Shown piece by piece: positions 36,521 to 45,353 of a stretch of DNA of 64,000 nt; within the stretch, counting starts at the first letter, position 1; every line of letters starts with the position of its first letter. This stretch comes from JBCDHN01 sp964351855 (GTDB taxonomy: Bacteria > Verrucomicrobiota > Verrucomicrobiia > Verrucomicrobiales > DEV007), in assembly GCA_964351855.1 (NCBI GenBank), contig CAYGQD010000003.1, positions 21,962 through 85,961 of the forward strand. The letters are read 5' to 3'. The position numbers and the translations under genes are program-made. The notes below the pieces were generated by a model. It did no database searches and was not told where the DNA came from. It saw only the letters and a list, made by a program, of their open reading frames with translations.

Positions 36521-37950
36521 CTCTCCTCGCAACTTCGATTTCGGTAGGGACGGGCTGGACGATCGTCATTCTTCTGGGCGTCCTCTGGGTCGGTTTAGGG
36601 ATTTTCTGGGGAAAAAAGGCGCAAAGCTCGGAAGGGTTTATGCTGGCGGGCCGCAATGTCGGGTTGTCCCTCGGCTCGGCCACGGCGATGGCGACGTGGG
36701 TCACCTCAAACACGACGATGCTTGCGCCGGTGTTTGCCCTCACGCTTGGCGTTTGGGGGATGCTCGCCTACTCGACGGCTAGCTTTGGGCTCATCCTCTT
36801 CGCCTTCTTCGCGATCCGGATTCGAAAGATTTTACCAAATGGCGTGACCGCCGGTGATTTTTTCCGGCTGCGCTACGGGCGCATCGGTTGGGCCCTTTTC
36901 TTGGTGATCACGATGTTGTATTCCCTTTCCTGGCTTGTTAGCATGGCGATCGCGGGCGGTGAGTTGATGCTGGTTTTAGCGGGAATTCCGTATCTTCAAG
37001 GAATGTCGCTCATCCTCGTGGTTTGCGTGCTCTACACCCTGTTCGGAGGCCTTTACGCGGTCATCGGCACGGACTTCATCCAGAGCCTGATCATCCTGAT
37101 CGGAATCGTGTTCATTGGGGCGTTGGTTGCGGTGCAGATTGACTTCTCGGAAGCCTACACCCACATCGCGACCTATCAGCCTTCCCTGCTCAAGGTAATC
37201 ATGCCCGCCGCATTGCTCGCGGTCTTTAACAATATGCTGTTTGGCTTCGGCGAGGTCTTTCACAACAACGTCTGGTGGTCGCGAGCCTTTGCCATGCGCA
37301 AAGCGATCGCGCCGAAAGCGTTTTTACTCTCCGGAATACTCTGGTTTCCCATTCCGATCGCGGCTGGCTTCATTGCCCTTGCCGCCGGGCCTCTGGGAAT
37401 CAACGTGGTGGACGAGAATCAGGTCGGGCCGGTCGTGGCATCCACGGTAATGGCGAACGCGGGCTTTGGAGCGATCGCCGGTATCTTGATTCTCATCGTC
37501 CTCTTCTGCTCGATGGCGTCTTCGATCGATTCCCTGCTTGCCGCGACTTCAGATTTGCTGATTCGGGACGTTCATGAGGGACTGATGAAGAAGTCGCTCG
37601 ACGACCAGAATTTTCGCAAAATCGCCGGTCGCGTCATTATCATCGTCGGAGTGTTTACCTGGATTCTGGCGGCTCCCAAATGGCCCATCATTAATGCGCT
37701 CTTCATTTCAGGTCCCCTGGTTGGCAGTCTGATTTGGCCGGTGATCGCGGGGTTATATTGGACGCAAATTAATCGCTCCATTGTCATCCTGGGAATCGTT
37801 GCAGGATCGATCTTGGGTGTCGTCGCCTATTTCACCTTAGGCTGGTTCACGGCCTCGCTCGTCGGGGCTGGTGTCTCCATGCTCTTCACGATCGTAGCAC
37901 GGTTCTGGGCACCATCTCCCATTCCTCAATTCCAGACTACTGCTTCCTAA
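36517..37950 (+). CDS. Sodium:solute symporter (SSS family)
   Basis: 477 residues starting at a GTG with an excellent ribosome-binding site. It has about 13 hydrophobic spans. MLAGRNVGLSLGSATAMATW is the SSS N-terminal signature, and VLYTLFGGLYAVIGTDFIQS is the classical SSS motif around TM5-6. ILIVLFCSMASSIDSLLAAT carries the Na2-site Ser pair. The substrate is not deducible from motifs; sialic acid, urea, proline and pantothenate carriers share this fold. The gene overlaps the Fn3-like gene and is followed 18 bp later by a 39-codon membrane peptide and the carbamoyltransferase operon. Import of a nitrogenous solute used by those enzymes is inferred. Confidence 0.93.
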   Translation: MTLLATSISVGTGWTIVILLGVLWVGLGIFWGKKAQSSEGFMLAGRNVGLSLGSATAMATWVTSNTTMLAPVFALTLGVWGMLAYSTASFGLILFAFFAIRIRKILPNGVTAGDFFRLRYGRIGWALFLVITMLYSLSWLVSMAIAGGELMLVLAGIPYLQGMSLILVVCVLYTLFGGLYAVIGTDFIQSLIILIGIVFIGALVAVQIDFSEAYTHIATYQPSLLKVIMPAALLAVFNNMLFGFGEVFHNNVWWSRAFAMRKAIAPKAFLLSGILWFPIPIAAGFIALAAGPLGINVVDENQVGPVVASTVMANAGFGAIAGILILIVLFCSMASSIDSLLAATSDLLIRDVHEGLMKKSLDDQNFRKIAGRVIIIVGVFTWILAAPKWPIINALFISGPLVGSLIWPVIAGLYWTQINRSIVILGIVAGSILGVVAYFTLGWFTASLVGAGVSMLFTIVARFWAPSPIPQFQTTAS

Positions 37951-37968
37951 CCTCCCCGAAATCTTCCG

Positions 37969-38088
37969 ATGTTTTCGCCAGCCTTCCTCCAATTCCTGAT
38001 CACTCTCGCCCTCGTTTGGACAGCCGCCGGGGCGTTGGCCCTGATCCTGCTCCTCGTCCGGGATTGGATCAAAGGCACCTTGTGGTGA
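37969..38088 (+). CDS. 39-residue single-span membrane peptide
   Basis: An ATG at 37969 opens a 39-codon frame to TGA at 38086-38088. It encodes MFSPAFLQFLITLALVWTAA, then a second hydrophobic stretch (GALALILLLV) and a basic/aromatic tail (RDWIKGTLW). That is one long membrane helix with a cytoplasmic end. It sits 18 bp after the symporter stop and 38 bp before the carbamoyltransferase start. Small accessory peptides of this size are known beside some secondary transporters (for example the MetS-type subunit of NSS carriers), so a symporter subunit is the likeliest role. The call rests on position and composition. Confidence 0.6.
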   Translation: MFSPAFLQFLITLALVWTAAGALALILLLVRDWIKGTLW

Positions 38089-38126
38089 AACACCTTCGTT
38101 CTAGAAACAACTGCCAAGAACCCGCC

Positions 38127-39242
38127 ATGGAACCGCATCCAGAAACTCCCCTTCGCGAAAACCAAATCATCCCGAATATCGAACCTCCGGAAGGCTCCGA
38201 CGCGATCCGACCGGAACCTTCCGGCCTTTTCATCAACAATCCGGTCAGCCTCGAAACCTTGGCGGAATTGGACGGTCAAAATATTCTCGAAGCCGGACAG
38301 TTCACCTTCAACCAAGTGGTCGAACTCTGTAAACTGGCGGCGATCCTGGAGAAAATCGAAATCTGGCCCTACCACCCTCTCGACGGGAAAATTGCGGTGA
38401 CGGCGTTCTTCGAAGCATCCACTCGCACCCGGACCAGTTTTGAAAGTGCGATCCTCAGGCTCGATGGAAAGGTCATCTCGATTGCAGACGGTCGCACCAC
38501 TGGCCAGGCGAAAGGGGAATCGCTTTCCGATATTGGAGAGATGTTTAACGCCTACGCGGATCTCGTCATCATGCGCCACACGGATACGGAGGCACCTGAA
38601 CAAATCTTGGAAAACCTGCGAATTCCCCTGATTAACGCGGGCAATGGATCTGGCGAGCATCCCACCCAGGCGCTGGCCGATTGGTTCGCTCTGCTCAAGT
38701 GGAAGCCCACACTCGCCGGAATGCATCAGCCGGGAGAGCATCCCTTAAACCTTGGCATTCTCGGGACTCCGGGATCGATGCGTGCCGTGAAATCCTTTCT
38801 GTTGATGGCGATGCTCTTCAAAGATCACATCGGCAAAGTGACGGTGATTTCCGAGATGGCAGATCCCTTTGGAGAAGATGTCATCGAACAACTGAAGCTG
38901 GCCAACATCGAGTATGAAGTCTCCAACGATGTGCGCGAACATCTTCCGGACCTCGATGTCATCTACATGAACTCGATCGCTTTCCTCGGCGATTCCTACA
39001 AGAACATGGACAGCCGGTTCAAGCTGAACTCCGATAGTCCGATCAAAGAAAGCGCGGTGATTCTGCATCCTTTGGCGCGGCTGGATGAGCTGGATACCTC
39101 GCTGGATAAAACGAGCCACAATCTCTACTTCTCCCAGGCGCACGGGGCCGTGTTCGTCCGACAAGCGCTCCTCATGGCGGTTTTAGGCCGTCTCAAATCC
39201 CTCCCGAACCTGATCAATCTGGAACCTCAGCCTCTCTCTTAA
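38127..39242 (+). CDS. Aspartate-carbamoyltransferase-like enzyme with altered amino-acceptor site
   Basis: 371 residues; the start at 38127 is the first ATG after the small peptide. The carbamoyl-phosphate half matches PyrB closely: AFFEASTRTRTSFESAILRL (STRTR 98-102), AKGESLSDI, DLVIMRH, LINAGNGSGEHPTQALADW (HPTQ 178-181) and Arg219 (E. coli Arg167). The amino-acceptor half differs. Where E. coli has MTRVQKER with Arg229 and Gln231 contacting aspartate, this protein has YMNSIAFLGD (280-289), and HPLPR has become HPLAR (314-318). An N-terminal extension of about 50 residues is also atypical. It probably carbamoylates, or phosphorolyses the carbamoyl group of, something other than aspartate. 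If no other pyrB exists in the genome, true ATCase remains possible. Confidence 0.85.
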   Translation: MEPHPETPLRENQIIPNIEPPEGSDAIRPEPSGLFINNPVSLETLAELDGQNILEAGQFTFNQVVELCKLAAILEKIEIWPYHPLDGKIAVTAFFEASTRTRTSFESAILRLDGKVISIADGRTTGQAKGESLSDIGEMFNAYADLVIMRHTDTEAPEQILENLRIPLINAGNGSGEHPTQALADWFALLKWKPTLAGMHQPGEHPLNLGILGTPGSMRAVKSFLLMAMLFKDHIGKVTVISEMADPFGEDVIEQLKLANIEYEVSNDVREHLPDLDVIYMNSIAFLGDSYKNMDSRFKLNSDSPIKESAVILHPLARLDELDTSLDKTSHNLYFSQAHGAVFVRQALLMAVLGRLKSLPNLINLEPQPLS

Positions 39243-39252
39243 AACATCTATT

Positions 39253-41214
39253 ATGTGTGGTATCGCGGGCCATTTCTCGGCCAATCCTCTCCCTGAAAAC
39301 ACGCCTTCGATCCTGGATGGCCAACTGCAAACGATCGTTCACCGCGGCCCGGATGGAAACGGTCACCATATTGATCGAGCCAAGGGATTGGCGCTGGGGC
39401 ACACTCGTTTAGCGATCAACGACCTCGAAGGCGGATGCCAGCCTTTGCACGCGATCGATGGACGCTTTGTCTTGACGACCAATGGCGAATTCTACGATTT
39501 CAAACGTCATCGCTCGACCTTGATGGCGGAGGGAGACCGATTCTCCACGAAATCGGATTCAGAAATCGCCATGGGTCTGTATCGCAAATACGGTCTCGAT
39601 TTCACGAAGCATCTCCGGGGTGAATTCGCCTTTGCGCTGTATGATCGCGACGCCGACGAGCTGATTCTGCTCCGCGATCGATTCGGAGTTCGGCCGCTCT
39701 TTTACTGGGTATCCCCGGATCAGAGCACAATCGTGTACGGCTCAGAGGCGAAGTCTGTCCTGCCTCATCCTGACGTTCCCCGGAAGCTCGATCCCAAAGC
39801 CGCGATCCACCAACTCATGCAAACGATCGCCCCGGGCATGAGCGCGTTTGAAGGCGTCGTTTCCCTCGATCCCGGTCATTTTCTACGCATCCGCAAGCGC
39901 AACGGGAAGCTGGACATTCATCAACAACGCTACTGGGACTTCGACTTCCCCGAGGAGGAGGCCCGCCCGCGCGAAGTCGATGAACAAGAAATGATCGAGA
40001 GCGTTCGCGAGGAACTGATCCGGTCGATTGTTTTACGCCTGGAGGCCGATGTTCCGGTCGGCTGTTATCTATCCGGAGGAATTGATTCCTGTTGTATCCT
40101 CGGTTTGGCGACGGGAGCGATGCAGTCACCAACAAAGGCTTATACGATTTCCTTCGATGACGACGCCTACGACGAAGCGCCGATCGCAAAAGAGATGGCG
40201 GAGTCGATGAATGCCGATCAAGAAGTCATCAACCTGAAAGCGGAAGATCTCTACGGAGAGAACTATATCAAAACCGTCTGGCATGCGGAGCGGACGTTTT
40301 ATAATACGCTGGGAGTCGCCAAGAACCTCATGTCGAAGCGGGTTTGGGATTCCGGGTATCGTTGTGTCATTACCGGAGAAGGCGCTGACGAGTTGTTCGC
40401 GGGTTATCCGGCTCTGAAACGCGATATGTTTCTCCACGGCATCAGTCATGAGCCGGAAAGTGTTCGTGCTGAATATCAGGCGGCCCTGGAGCGCACCAAT
40501 TCGCTCTTCAAAGGGGCGATTCTCGCAGAGAACCAACGCTCTCACCCGAGCTGGGATGCGCTTTGTGGGTTCACGCCGTCTTGGATCCAGCCGTGGATGG
40601 ACACCTTGGATCTTGCTCGCCCCTTGCTGGCCGATCATCTACAGGAGGACCTGAAAGACTACGATCCCATTGCCGAAATCGCTTCGCGGATCGATGGCTC
40701 CATGCTTGATGGTCGGCATCCGCTGGATAAGGCGCAATATACGTGGTCGAAATGCCAACTGGAAGGACAAATCCTCAACTGGGGTGGCGATCGGGTGGAC
40801 ATGGCCAACTCCATGGAATCGCGTCCGGCGTTTCTCGATCACCATCTTGCCGCAATTGCGGTCAACGTTCCTCCGAGCCTACGGATTAAAGGAAACATCG
40901 AAAAATACGTGCTTCGCGAAGCAGTCAAAGGAGTCCTCCCTGACGTGCTTTATCGGCGTGAAAAATTCGCGTTTATGGCGCCGCCCGCCCACACCGACGC
41001 ATCGAAGCGTGCCAAAGTGAATGAGCTGATCGATGCCTATCTTGACCGACCAACGGTCGAAGATGCCGGGATTTGTTCGCCGGAGCGGGTTGACCAATTC
41101 CTCTCCGAATACCGTTCCGATACCGATGGAACGTCGCTGGTTCGGAAGGATACCTTGCTCAATCACCTCCTCACCCTTCACATTCTCCATCGCCAGTTCA
41201 TCAGTAGCCACTAA
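39253..41214 (+). CDS. Asparagine-synthase-like glutamine amidotransferase
   Basis: 653 residues, 10 bp after the carbamoyltransferase. Cys2 of MCGIAG is the class II glutaminase nucleophile; HRGPDGNG (30-37) and SDSEIAMGLY complete that domain. The ATP-pyrophosphatase domain has SGGIDS at 274-279 and VITGEGADELFAGYPALKRD. The C-terminus has NWGGDRVDMANSMESRPAFL, the substrate-orienting region. The family activates a carboxylate with ATP and converts it to an amide using glutamine nitrogen. Paralogues in biosynthetic operons amidate substrates other than aspartate, for example N-acetylglutaminylglutamine. The operon context supports a specialised acceptor, but asparagine cannot be excluded. 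Confidence 0.92.
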   Translation: MCGIAGHFSANPLPENTPSILDGQLQTIVHRGPDGNGHHIDRAKGLALGHTRLAINDLEGGCQPLHAIDGRFVLTTNGEFYDFKRHRSTLMAEGDRFSTKSDSEIAMGLYRKYGLDFTKHLRGEFAFALYDRDADELILLRDRFGVRPLFYWVSPDQSTIVYGSEAKSVLPHPDVPRKLDPKAAIHQLMQTIAPGMSAFEGVVSLDPGHFLRIRKRNGKLDIHQQRYWDFDFPEEEARPREVDEQEMIESVREELIRSIVLRLEADVPVGCYLSGGIDSCCILGLATGAMQSPTKAYTISFDDDAYDEAPIAKEMAESMNADQEVINLKAEDLYGENYIKTVWHAERTFYNTLGVAKNLMSKRVWDSGYRCVITGEGADELFAGYPALKRDMFLHGISHEPESVRAEYQAALERTNSLFKGAILAENQRSHPSWDALCGFTPSWIQPWMDTLDLARPLLADHLQEDLKDYDPIAEIASRIDGSMLDGRHPLDKAQYTWSKCQLEGQILNWGGDRVDMANSMESRPAFLDHHLAAIAVNVPPSLRIKGNIEKYVLREAVKGVLPDVLYRREKFAFMAPPAHTDASKRAKVNELIDAYLDRPTVEDAGICSPERVDQFLSEYRSDTDGTSLVRKDTLLNHLLTLHILHRQFISSH

Positions 41215-41223
41215 TTCCTCCGC

Positions 41224-42507
41224 ATGGTCTCCGAAGCCTCCACATCCACTACCGATCTCCGCGTCGATCTCGAACGCATCAAATCCGATATCCTGACGCT
41301 CGCCGGGATCGGACGGAATGAGCGGGATCGTGGGATCTACCGGATGGCATTCACGGACGAAGATATGGAGGGAAAACGCTGGCTCCTTCATCGCATCGAA
41401 GAAAACGGATTGGAGCCAGCTTCCGATGGAGCCGCCAATATTTCCGGGCTTTTGAAGGGGAAGGTCGATTCTCCACGAATCTTTGTCGGCTCTCATATCG
41501 ATACGGTTCCCTGTGCGGGAATGCTCGACGGAACGCTTGGGGTGGTCGTTGGTCTGGAGTGTCTGCGGGTGTTGAAAACGGCCAAAGTTCCCTTGGCGCG
41601 AAGCATCGAGTTGATCGCCTTTAGTGACGAGGAGGGCCGATTTGGTGGAACCTTCGGCTCGGAAGCGTTCACGGGAATGCTGACACTGGACAAGGTTCAA
41701 AACGCGACCGACCTGGGCGGCACCAAACTGAGCGACGCCATGCTGGCCCACGGCCTGGATCCGATGAAAGCGCTCGAATCCCGAAGGTCGCCCGATGAAA
41801 TCGACTCCTACCTGGAGCTCCACATCGAGCAGGGGCCGGTTTTGGACGAGCTTCATCTCCGAGTCGGAATTGTCGAAAGCATCACCGGCCTGCAATCCTG
41901 GTCGCTCCGGTTCAGCGGGGAAGCGAATCACGCCGGCACGACGCCGATGGATTATCGCAAAGACGCCTTCATGGGTTTGGCCGACTTTGCCCATGAAGTT
42001 CCCCGCATTCTCGAAGAAAACGGCGGAGAAAACAGCCGCGCCACGATTGGAAAAGCCGAAATTCTGCCCGGTGCCCCCAATTCCGTCCCCGGTGCGGTGG
42101 AGTTTTCCCTCGATTTTCGGGATCCTTCGACGGAAACCCTCGCCGAATTGTCGATGGCGTTCCAGAAGGCGCTCGCAGCGATTTCCCGCCGCCGCAGCTT
42201 GAAGTTCGAGTTCAACGTTCAGGGTGAAATTCTGCCCGTGGCGTCCGAGGAGCGACTCGTCAACATTCTCCAAACGGAGGCGAAACGGCTGGGACTCAAC
42301 TTCCAGCACATGTTGAGTGGAGCGGCTCACGATGCCCAGCTGGTGGGCCGCATCGCTCCCATGGCGATGATCTTCGTCCCGAGCAAAGGCGGTCTCAGTC
42401 ATTCTCCGGCGGAATGGACCGCGTGGGAAGATGTCGAAGCGGGAGCCAATCTGATGCTGGCCGCTCTTTGCCAATTGGGGAAGCAGCCGTTATCGTCGGC
42501 AAAATGA
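41224..42507 (+). CDS. M20-type Zn-dependent carbamoylase / allantoate-amidohydrolase-like enzyme
   Basis: 427 residues. FVGSHIDTVPCAGMLDGTLG gives His91 and Asp102, FSDEEGRFGGTFGSEA the catalytic and metal Glu136/137, LELHIEQGPVLDE His200, and the end has GAAHDAQLVG and FVPSKGGLSHSPAEW. These are the hallmarks of the hydantoinase/carbamoylase amidase family (N-carbamoyl-L-amino acid hydrolase, allantoate amidohydrolase, beta-ureidopropionase). It releases ammonia and CO2 from a ureido group. It lies 9 bp after the amidotransferase gene and overlaps the next gene by 4 bp. Confidence 0.93.
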   Translation: MVSEASTSTTDLRVDLERIKSDILTLAGIGRNERDRGIYRMAFTDEDMEGKRWLLHRIEENGLEPASDGAANISGLLKGKVDSPRIFVGSHIDTVPCAGMLDGTLGVVVGLECLRVLKTAKVPLARSIELIAFSDEEGRFGGTFGSEAFTGMLTLDKVQNATDLGGTKLSDAMLAHGLDPMKALESRRSPDEIDSYLELHIEQGPVLDELHLRVGIVESITGLQSWSLRFSGEANHAGTTPMDYRKDAFMGLADFAHEVPRILEENGGENSRATIGKAEILPGAPNSVPGAVEFSLDFRDPSTETLAELSMAFQKALAAISRRRSLKFEFNVQGEILPVASEERLVNILQTEAKRLGLNFQHMLSGAAHDAQLVGRIAPMAMIFVPSKGGLSHSPAEWTAWEDVEAGANLMLAALCQLGKQPLSSAK

Positions 42508-43235
42508 CCGACACGCCGAAAACCGATCCCCTCAAACCGATCTACCGAGAAGGGTTCATTGAGAACCCCAAACGCGAACGCGACCTTCGAAATCGGGACA
42601 CCGCATTGCTCTGCATCGACATGCAGTATCTGGATGCCGCCGAAGGTTACGGGCTCTTCCGTGACTACGAAAAATCCCCCATCCCGCTGGAGGAGATGCA
42701 GTATTATTTCACGCAGCTACGCAAAACGGTTTTGCCGAACGTGCACAATCTCCAGAACTGTTTTCGAGCCCACAACCTGGAAGTCATTCACGTCCGGATT
42801 CAATCGCTCACCAAAGATGGAAGGGACCGGGGCAAGGGACACAAGCGCCTGGAACTTCACGCGGCCCCGGGGTCGGGCGATGCCTGTTTTTTGGAAGAAG
42901 TGGCTCCGCATGGAGACGAAATCATCATCAACAAGACCGCTAGCGGCGTGTTTTCATCCACCAATCTCCACTACGTCCTCAACAATCTGGGGATCAGCTC
43001 GCTCTACGTCGTCGGCGTCTACACCAACGAATGCGTTGAGACGACGGTGCGGGATGCCTGCGATCTGGGCTACTTCGTGACGCTGGTCGAAGACGGCTGC
43101 ACCACCGTGACCCGGGAACTGCACGACGCCAGTCTCAAGACGCTGCGCAATCGTTACGCCCGGATTGTGACCACGGTGGAAGCGATGGAGGACATCGAGC
43201 AACAGTTGGAGGTCGAACGGCTCCCGCAGCAGTGA
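42504..43235 (+). CDS. Isochorismatase-fold cysteine hydrolase
   Basis: 243 residues; the ATGA overlap with the upstream gene sets the start. The catalytic triad of the cysteine hydrolase family is visible: Asp39 in LLCIDMQYLD, Lys144 in IINKTASGVFSSTNL, and Cys177 in GVYTNECVETTVRDACDLGY. Relatives include N-carbamoylsarcosine amidase, biuret hydrolase, ureidoacrylate hydrolase RutB and nicotinamidase. Next to an M20 carbamoylase and a carbamoyltransferase homologue, an amidase acting on a carbamoyl or amide intermediate is the best inference. It is the last gene of the operon and is followed by a strong terminator. Confidence 0.9.
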   Translation: MTDTPKTDPLKPIYREGFIENPKRERDLRNRDTALLCIDMQYLDAAEGYGLFRDYEKSPIPLEEMQYYFTQLRKTVLPNVHNLQNCFRAHNLEVIHVRIQSLTKDGRDRGKGHKRLELHAAPGSGDACFLEEVAPHGDEIIINKTASGVFSSTNLHYVLNNLGISSLYVVGVYTNECVETTVRDACDLGYFVTLVEDGCTTVTRELHDASLKTLRNRYARIVTTVEAMEDIEQQLEVERLPQQ

Positions 43236-43248
43236 CCCAAAACCGCAA

Positions 43249-43285
43249 AAAGATGCCGCGATCACGATTCGATCACGGCATCTTT
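43249..43285. terminator. Hairpin terminator between convergent operon and helicase
   Basis: AAAGATGCCG at 43249-43258 pairs exactly with CGGCATCTTT at 43276-43285. The loop contains a further CGATC/GATCA pairing. A on one side and T on the other make it usable in both directions, fitting its place between the convergent cysteine hydrolase and helicase genes. Confidence 0.8.
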
Positions 43286-43339
43286 GCGAAAAGAATAGGT
43301 GCGAAGCGAGTTCTCCCCACTCCGCTGATTCAGAGAGTT

Positions 43340-44695
43340 TTAGCGACGTCCGCGATGCTGACTGCCACCGCGCCGGTTGCCTCCACCGCCGGATCGACCG
43401 CGGGAGTTTCCTCCGCCGCCTCCACGGCGTCCGCCGCGTTGACCACCACCACCGGGTTTCACCGCAGCAGCGGTCGAGCGGGATGCTTCTTCACAATGGA
43501 AAGAATGCTCCGTCTCAGTCGGGACCGGTTTTCCGAGCAATCGCTCGATCTCCCGAAGCGTGCCCCGATCTTCCGCGCAGCAAAAAGAGATGGCGTCGCC
43601 CTCTGCGCCAGCCCGAGCGGTTCGCCCGATCCGGTGCACATAGGTCTCGGCCTCAACTGGCAGGTCGTAATTGAAAACGTGGGTGATTCCATCCACATCC
43701 AGTCCACGGGCTGCGACGTCCGTGGCTACCAAGACCTTGAAACGGCCTTTTTTGAAGCCGTCGAGCGCTTTGGTCCGGGCAGATTGGCTCTTGTTGCCAT
43801 GAATGGCTGCTCCGTAAATTCCGGCCGCTTCCAGCTTCTGCACGACTCGATTGGCCGCGAATTTCATCTGGGTGAAAATGATCGCTTTTTCGATTTTGGA
43901 ATCTGCCAAAAGGGATACGAGTAGGGCGTCCTTGTCGCGCTTGCCGACAAAGAGAACCTTCTGTTGAATCCGATCAACGGCGGGCTCGTTCGGGGTAATC
44001 GTAACTCGGATGGGGTCATGCACCATTTGATGAGCCAGCTCCAACATCTTTGGAGCCATCGTCGCGGAAAAGAACATCGTCTGCCGATTGTCCGGGATTT
44101 TGGCGAGCACGCGCTTGATGTCGGGGACAAAACCCATGTCCAACATCCGGTCCACTTCATCGAGGATAAAGACCTCAACGTCTTTCAGGTGAATGTGGCC
44201 CTGTTGCATCAAATCCAGCAGGCGTCCTGGAGTCGCTACTAAGATATCGACGCCACGATTTAGAGCCCGCACTTGCGGATTCTGACCGACGCCACCGAAA
44301 ATCACGGTGTGGTAAAGCTTCAGGTTTTTCCCGTAGGTTTCGATGCTGGCTCCGATTTGAGCGGCGAGTTCCCGCGTTGGGGCCAGGATCAGAGCTCGGG
44401 GAGATCCACGACGTGGTTGGCGAGGGTCTGCCGCCAGCCGATGAAGCAGGGGCAAGGTGAATGCCGCAGTCTTTCCGGTTCCGGTCTGGGCGCTTCCCAG
44501 AATATCGCGACCTTCCAGAAGATGAGGAATGCACTGCTCCTGAATGGGAGTAGGCGTGGTGTAACCTCCTGCGGCGACGGTTTTCCCGATGATGGGATTT
44601 AAGAGGCCAAAAACCGTGTCTTTGATCTCGGCTGGCGCAGTTGAAGTGGAGTGGTTTTCCGATTGAATGCTCGGCGCATCGATTTGGTTGTTCAT
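43340..44695 (-). CDS. DEAD-box family RNA helicase (DEVD variant)
   Basis: 451 residues. The Q motif region is GGYTTPTPIQEQCIPHLLEG, motif I is SAQTGTGKTAAF, motif Ia is APTRELAAQI, motif II reads FILDEVDRMLDMGF (DEVD instead of DEAD), motif III is FFSATMAP, and motif VI is YVHRIGRTARAG. The last 50 residues are Gly/Arg-rich (RGGRRGGGGGNSRGRSGGGG), an RNA-binding RGG-type tail as in RhlE/CshA-like helicases. Roles in ribosome assembly or cold adaptation are typical. The DEVD change is seen in some natural RhlE-type proteins and probably preserves ATPase activity. Confidence 0.93.
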   Translation of the reverse strand: MNNQIDAPSIQSENHSTSTAPAEIKDTVFGLLNPIIGKTVAAGGYTTPTPIQEQCIPHLLEGRDILGSAQTGTGKTAAFTLPLLHRLAADPRQPRRGSPRALILAPTRELAAQIGASIETYGKNLKLYHTVIFGGVGQNPQVRALNRGVDILVATPGRLLDLMQQGHIHLKDVEVFILDEVDRMLDMGFVPDIKRVLAKIPDNRQTMFFSATMAPKMLELAHQMVHDPIRVTITPNEPAVDRIQQKVLFVGKRDKDALLVSLLADSKIEKAIIFTQMKFAANRVVQKLEAAGIYGAAIHGNKSQSARTKALDGFKKGRFKVLVATDVAARGLDVDGITHVFNYDLPVEAETYVHRIGRTARAGAEGDAISFCCAEDRGTLREIERLLGKPVPTETEHSFHCEEASRSTAAAVKPGGGGQRGGRRGGGGGNSRGRSGGGGNRRGGSQHRGRR

Positions 44696-44932
44696 TGAAT
44701 AGAGAGTCCGGTGTTCTACAACTCTCTACCCGCCGGACGCATGGAAAAGAAAGGACCGCCACAGTGGCGGATGAAGGTTTGTCAGACGTGAAGTGCCTGG
44801 TGGCGCGGGTTTGTAGATTGGTGCGCCGGGGTAATGGGCGGTTTAAAAAAGGCTGCCGGACAAAACTTAGGGATGCTTAATGGCAAACGCGGAAAAAGCA
44901 AATGCTGAGCGCAAGAATCCCAGTTGCCCCGA

Positions 44933-45307
44933 TTACTCCGAAGGATCGTCCGGCCGAACGATGCGCGCCTTTGCCCCGGCTTCATCCAGCGCCACCAGCG
45001 AAATCCGAGTCTCGAACAAAACCGCATCCGGAATCCCATGGCGCCGGGTTCCAAAGACACAAACCTGATAGTGGACCGAGGTGTTCCCCAGCGTTTCCCG
45101 CTCCACGTTGAACCGCAGAATCTCCCCGTTTTGAACCCCGTGGCGAAATTCCACGTTATCCAGGGCAATGGTCACAAACCGATTCCCGGGTAGCTCCAAA
45201 TTCGCCGTGATGTAGGCAAATTCATCGATCCACTTCAACATGTGTCCCCCAAACAAGTTGCCGTGATGATTAAGGTGCTCCGTCAGGACGAGCGTGAAAT
45301 GATCCAT
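44933..45307 (-). CDS. Hotdog-fold acyl-CoA thioesterase
   Basis: About 124 residues from the ATG at 45307 (MDHFTLVLTEHLNHHGNLFG). LNHHGNLFGGHMLKWIDEFA is the acyl-CoA hydrolase hotdog signature, with the Asp of WIDE catalytic; VEFRHGVQNGEILRF and TLGNTSVHYQVCVFG follow. It hydrolyses acyl-CoA esters. An ATG at 45352 is an alternative start. The Shine-Dalgarno-like GGAGGA immediately before 45307 is too close to the start codon, so the exact start is unsure. The gene is divergent from ald, only 46 bp apart, and a shared regulatory region is possible. Confidence 0.85.
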   Translation of the reverse strand: MDHFTLVLTEHLNHHGNLFGGHMLKWIDEFAYITANLELPGNRFVTIALDNVEFRHGVQNGEILRFNVERETLGNTSVHYQVCVFGTRRHGIPDAVLFETRISLVALDEAGAKARIVRPDDPSE

Positions 45308-45353
45308 TCCTCCAGGTTGCACCCCGCCTGCGATTTGTCCACACTGACCCATC

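Noticed and set aside
43459..43924. Long plus-strand frame antisense to the helicase
   Set aside because: High-GC shadow of the DEAD-box gene, which has all helicase motifs on the minus strand.
44756..44771. CCGCCACAGTGGCGG palindrome upstream of the helicase as a terminator or operator
   Set aside because: Only seven bp per arm, no T-run, single copy and no matching regulator; too weak to annotate.
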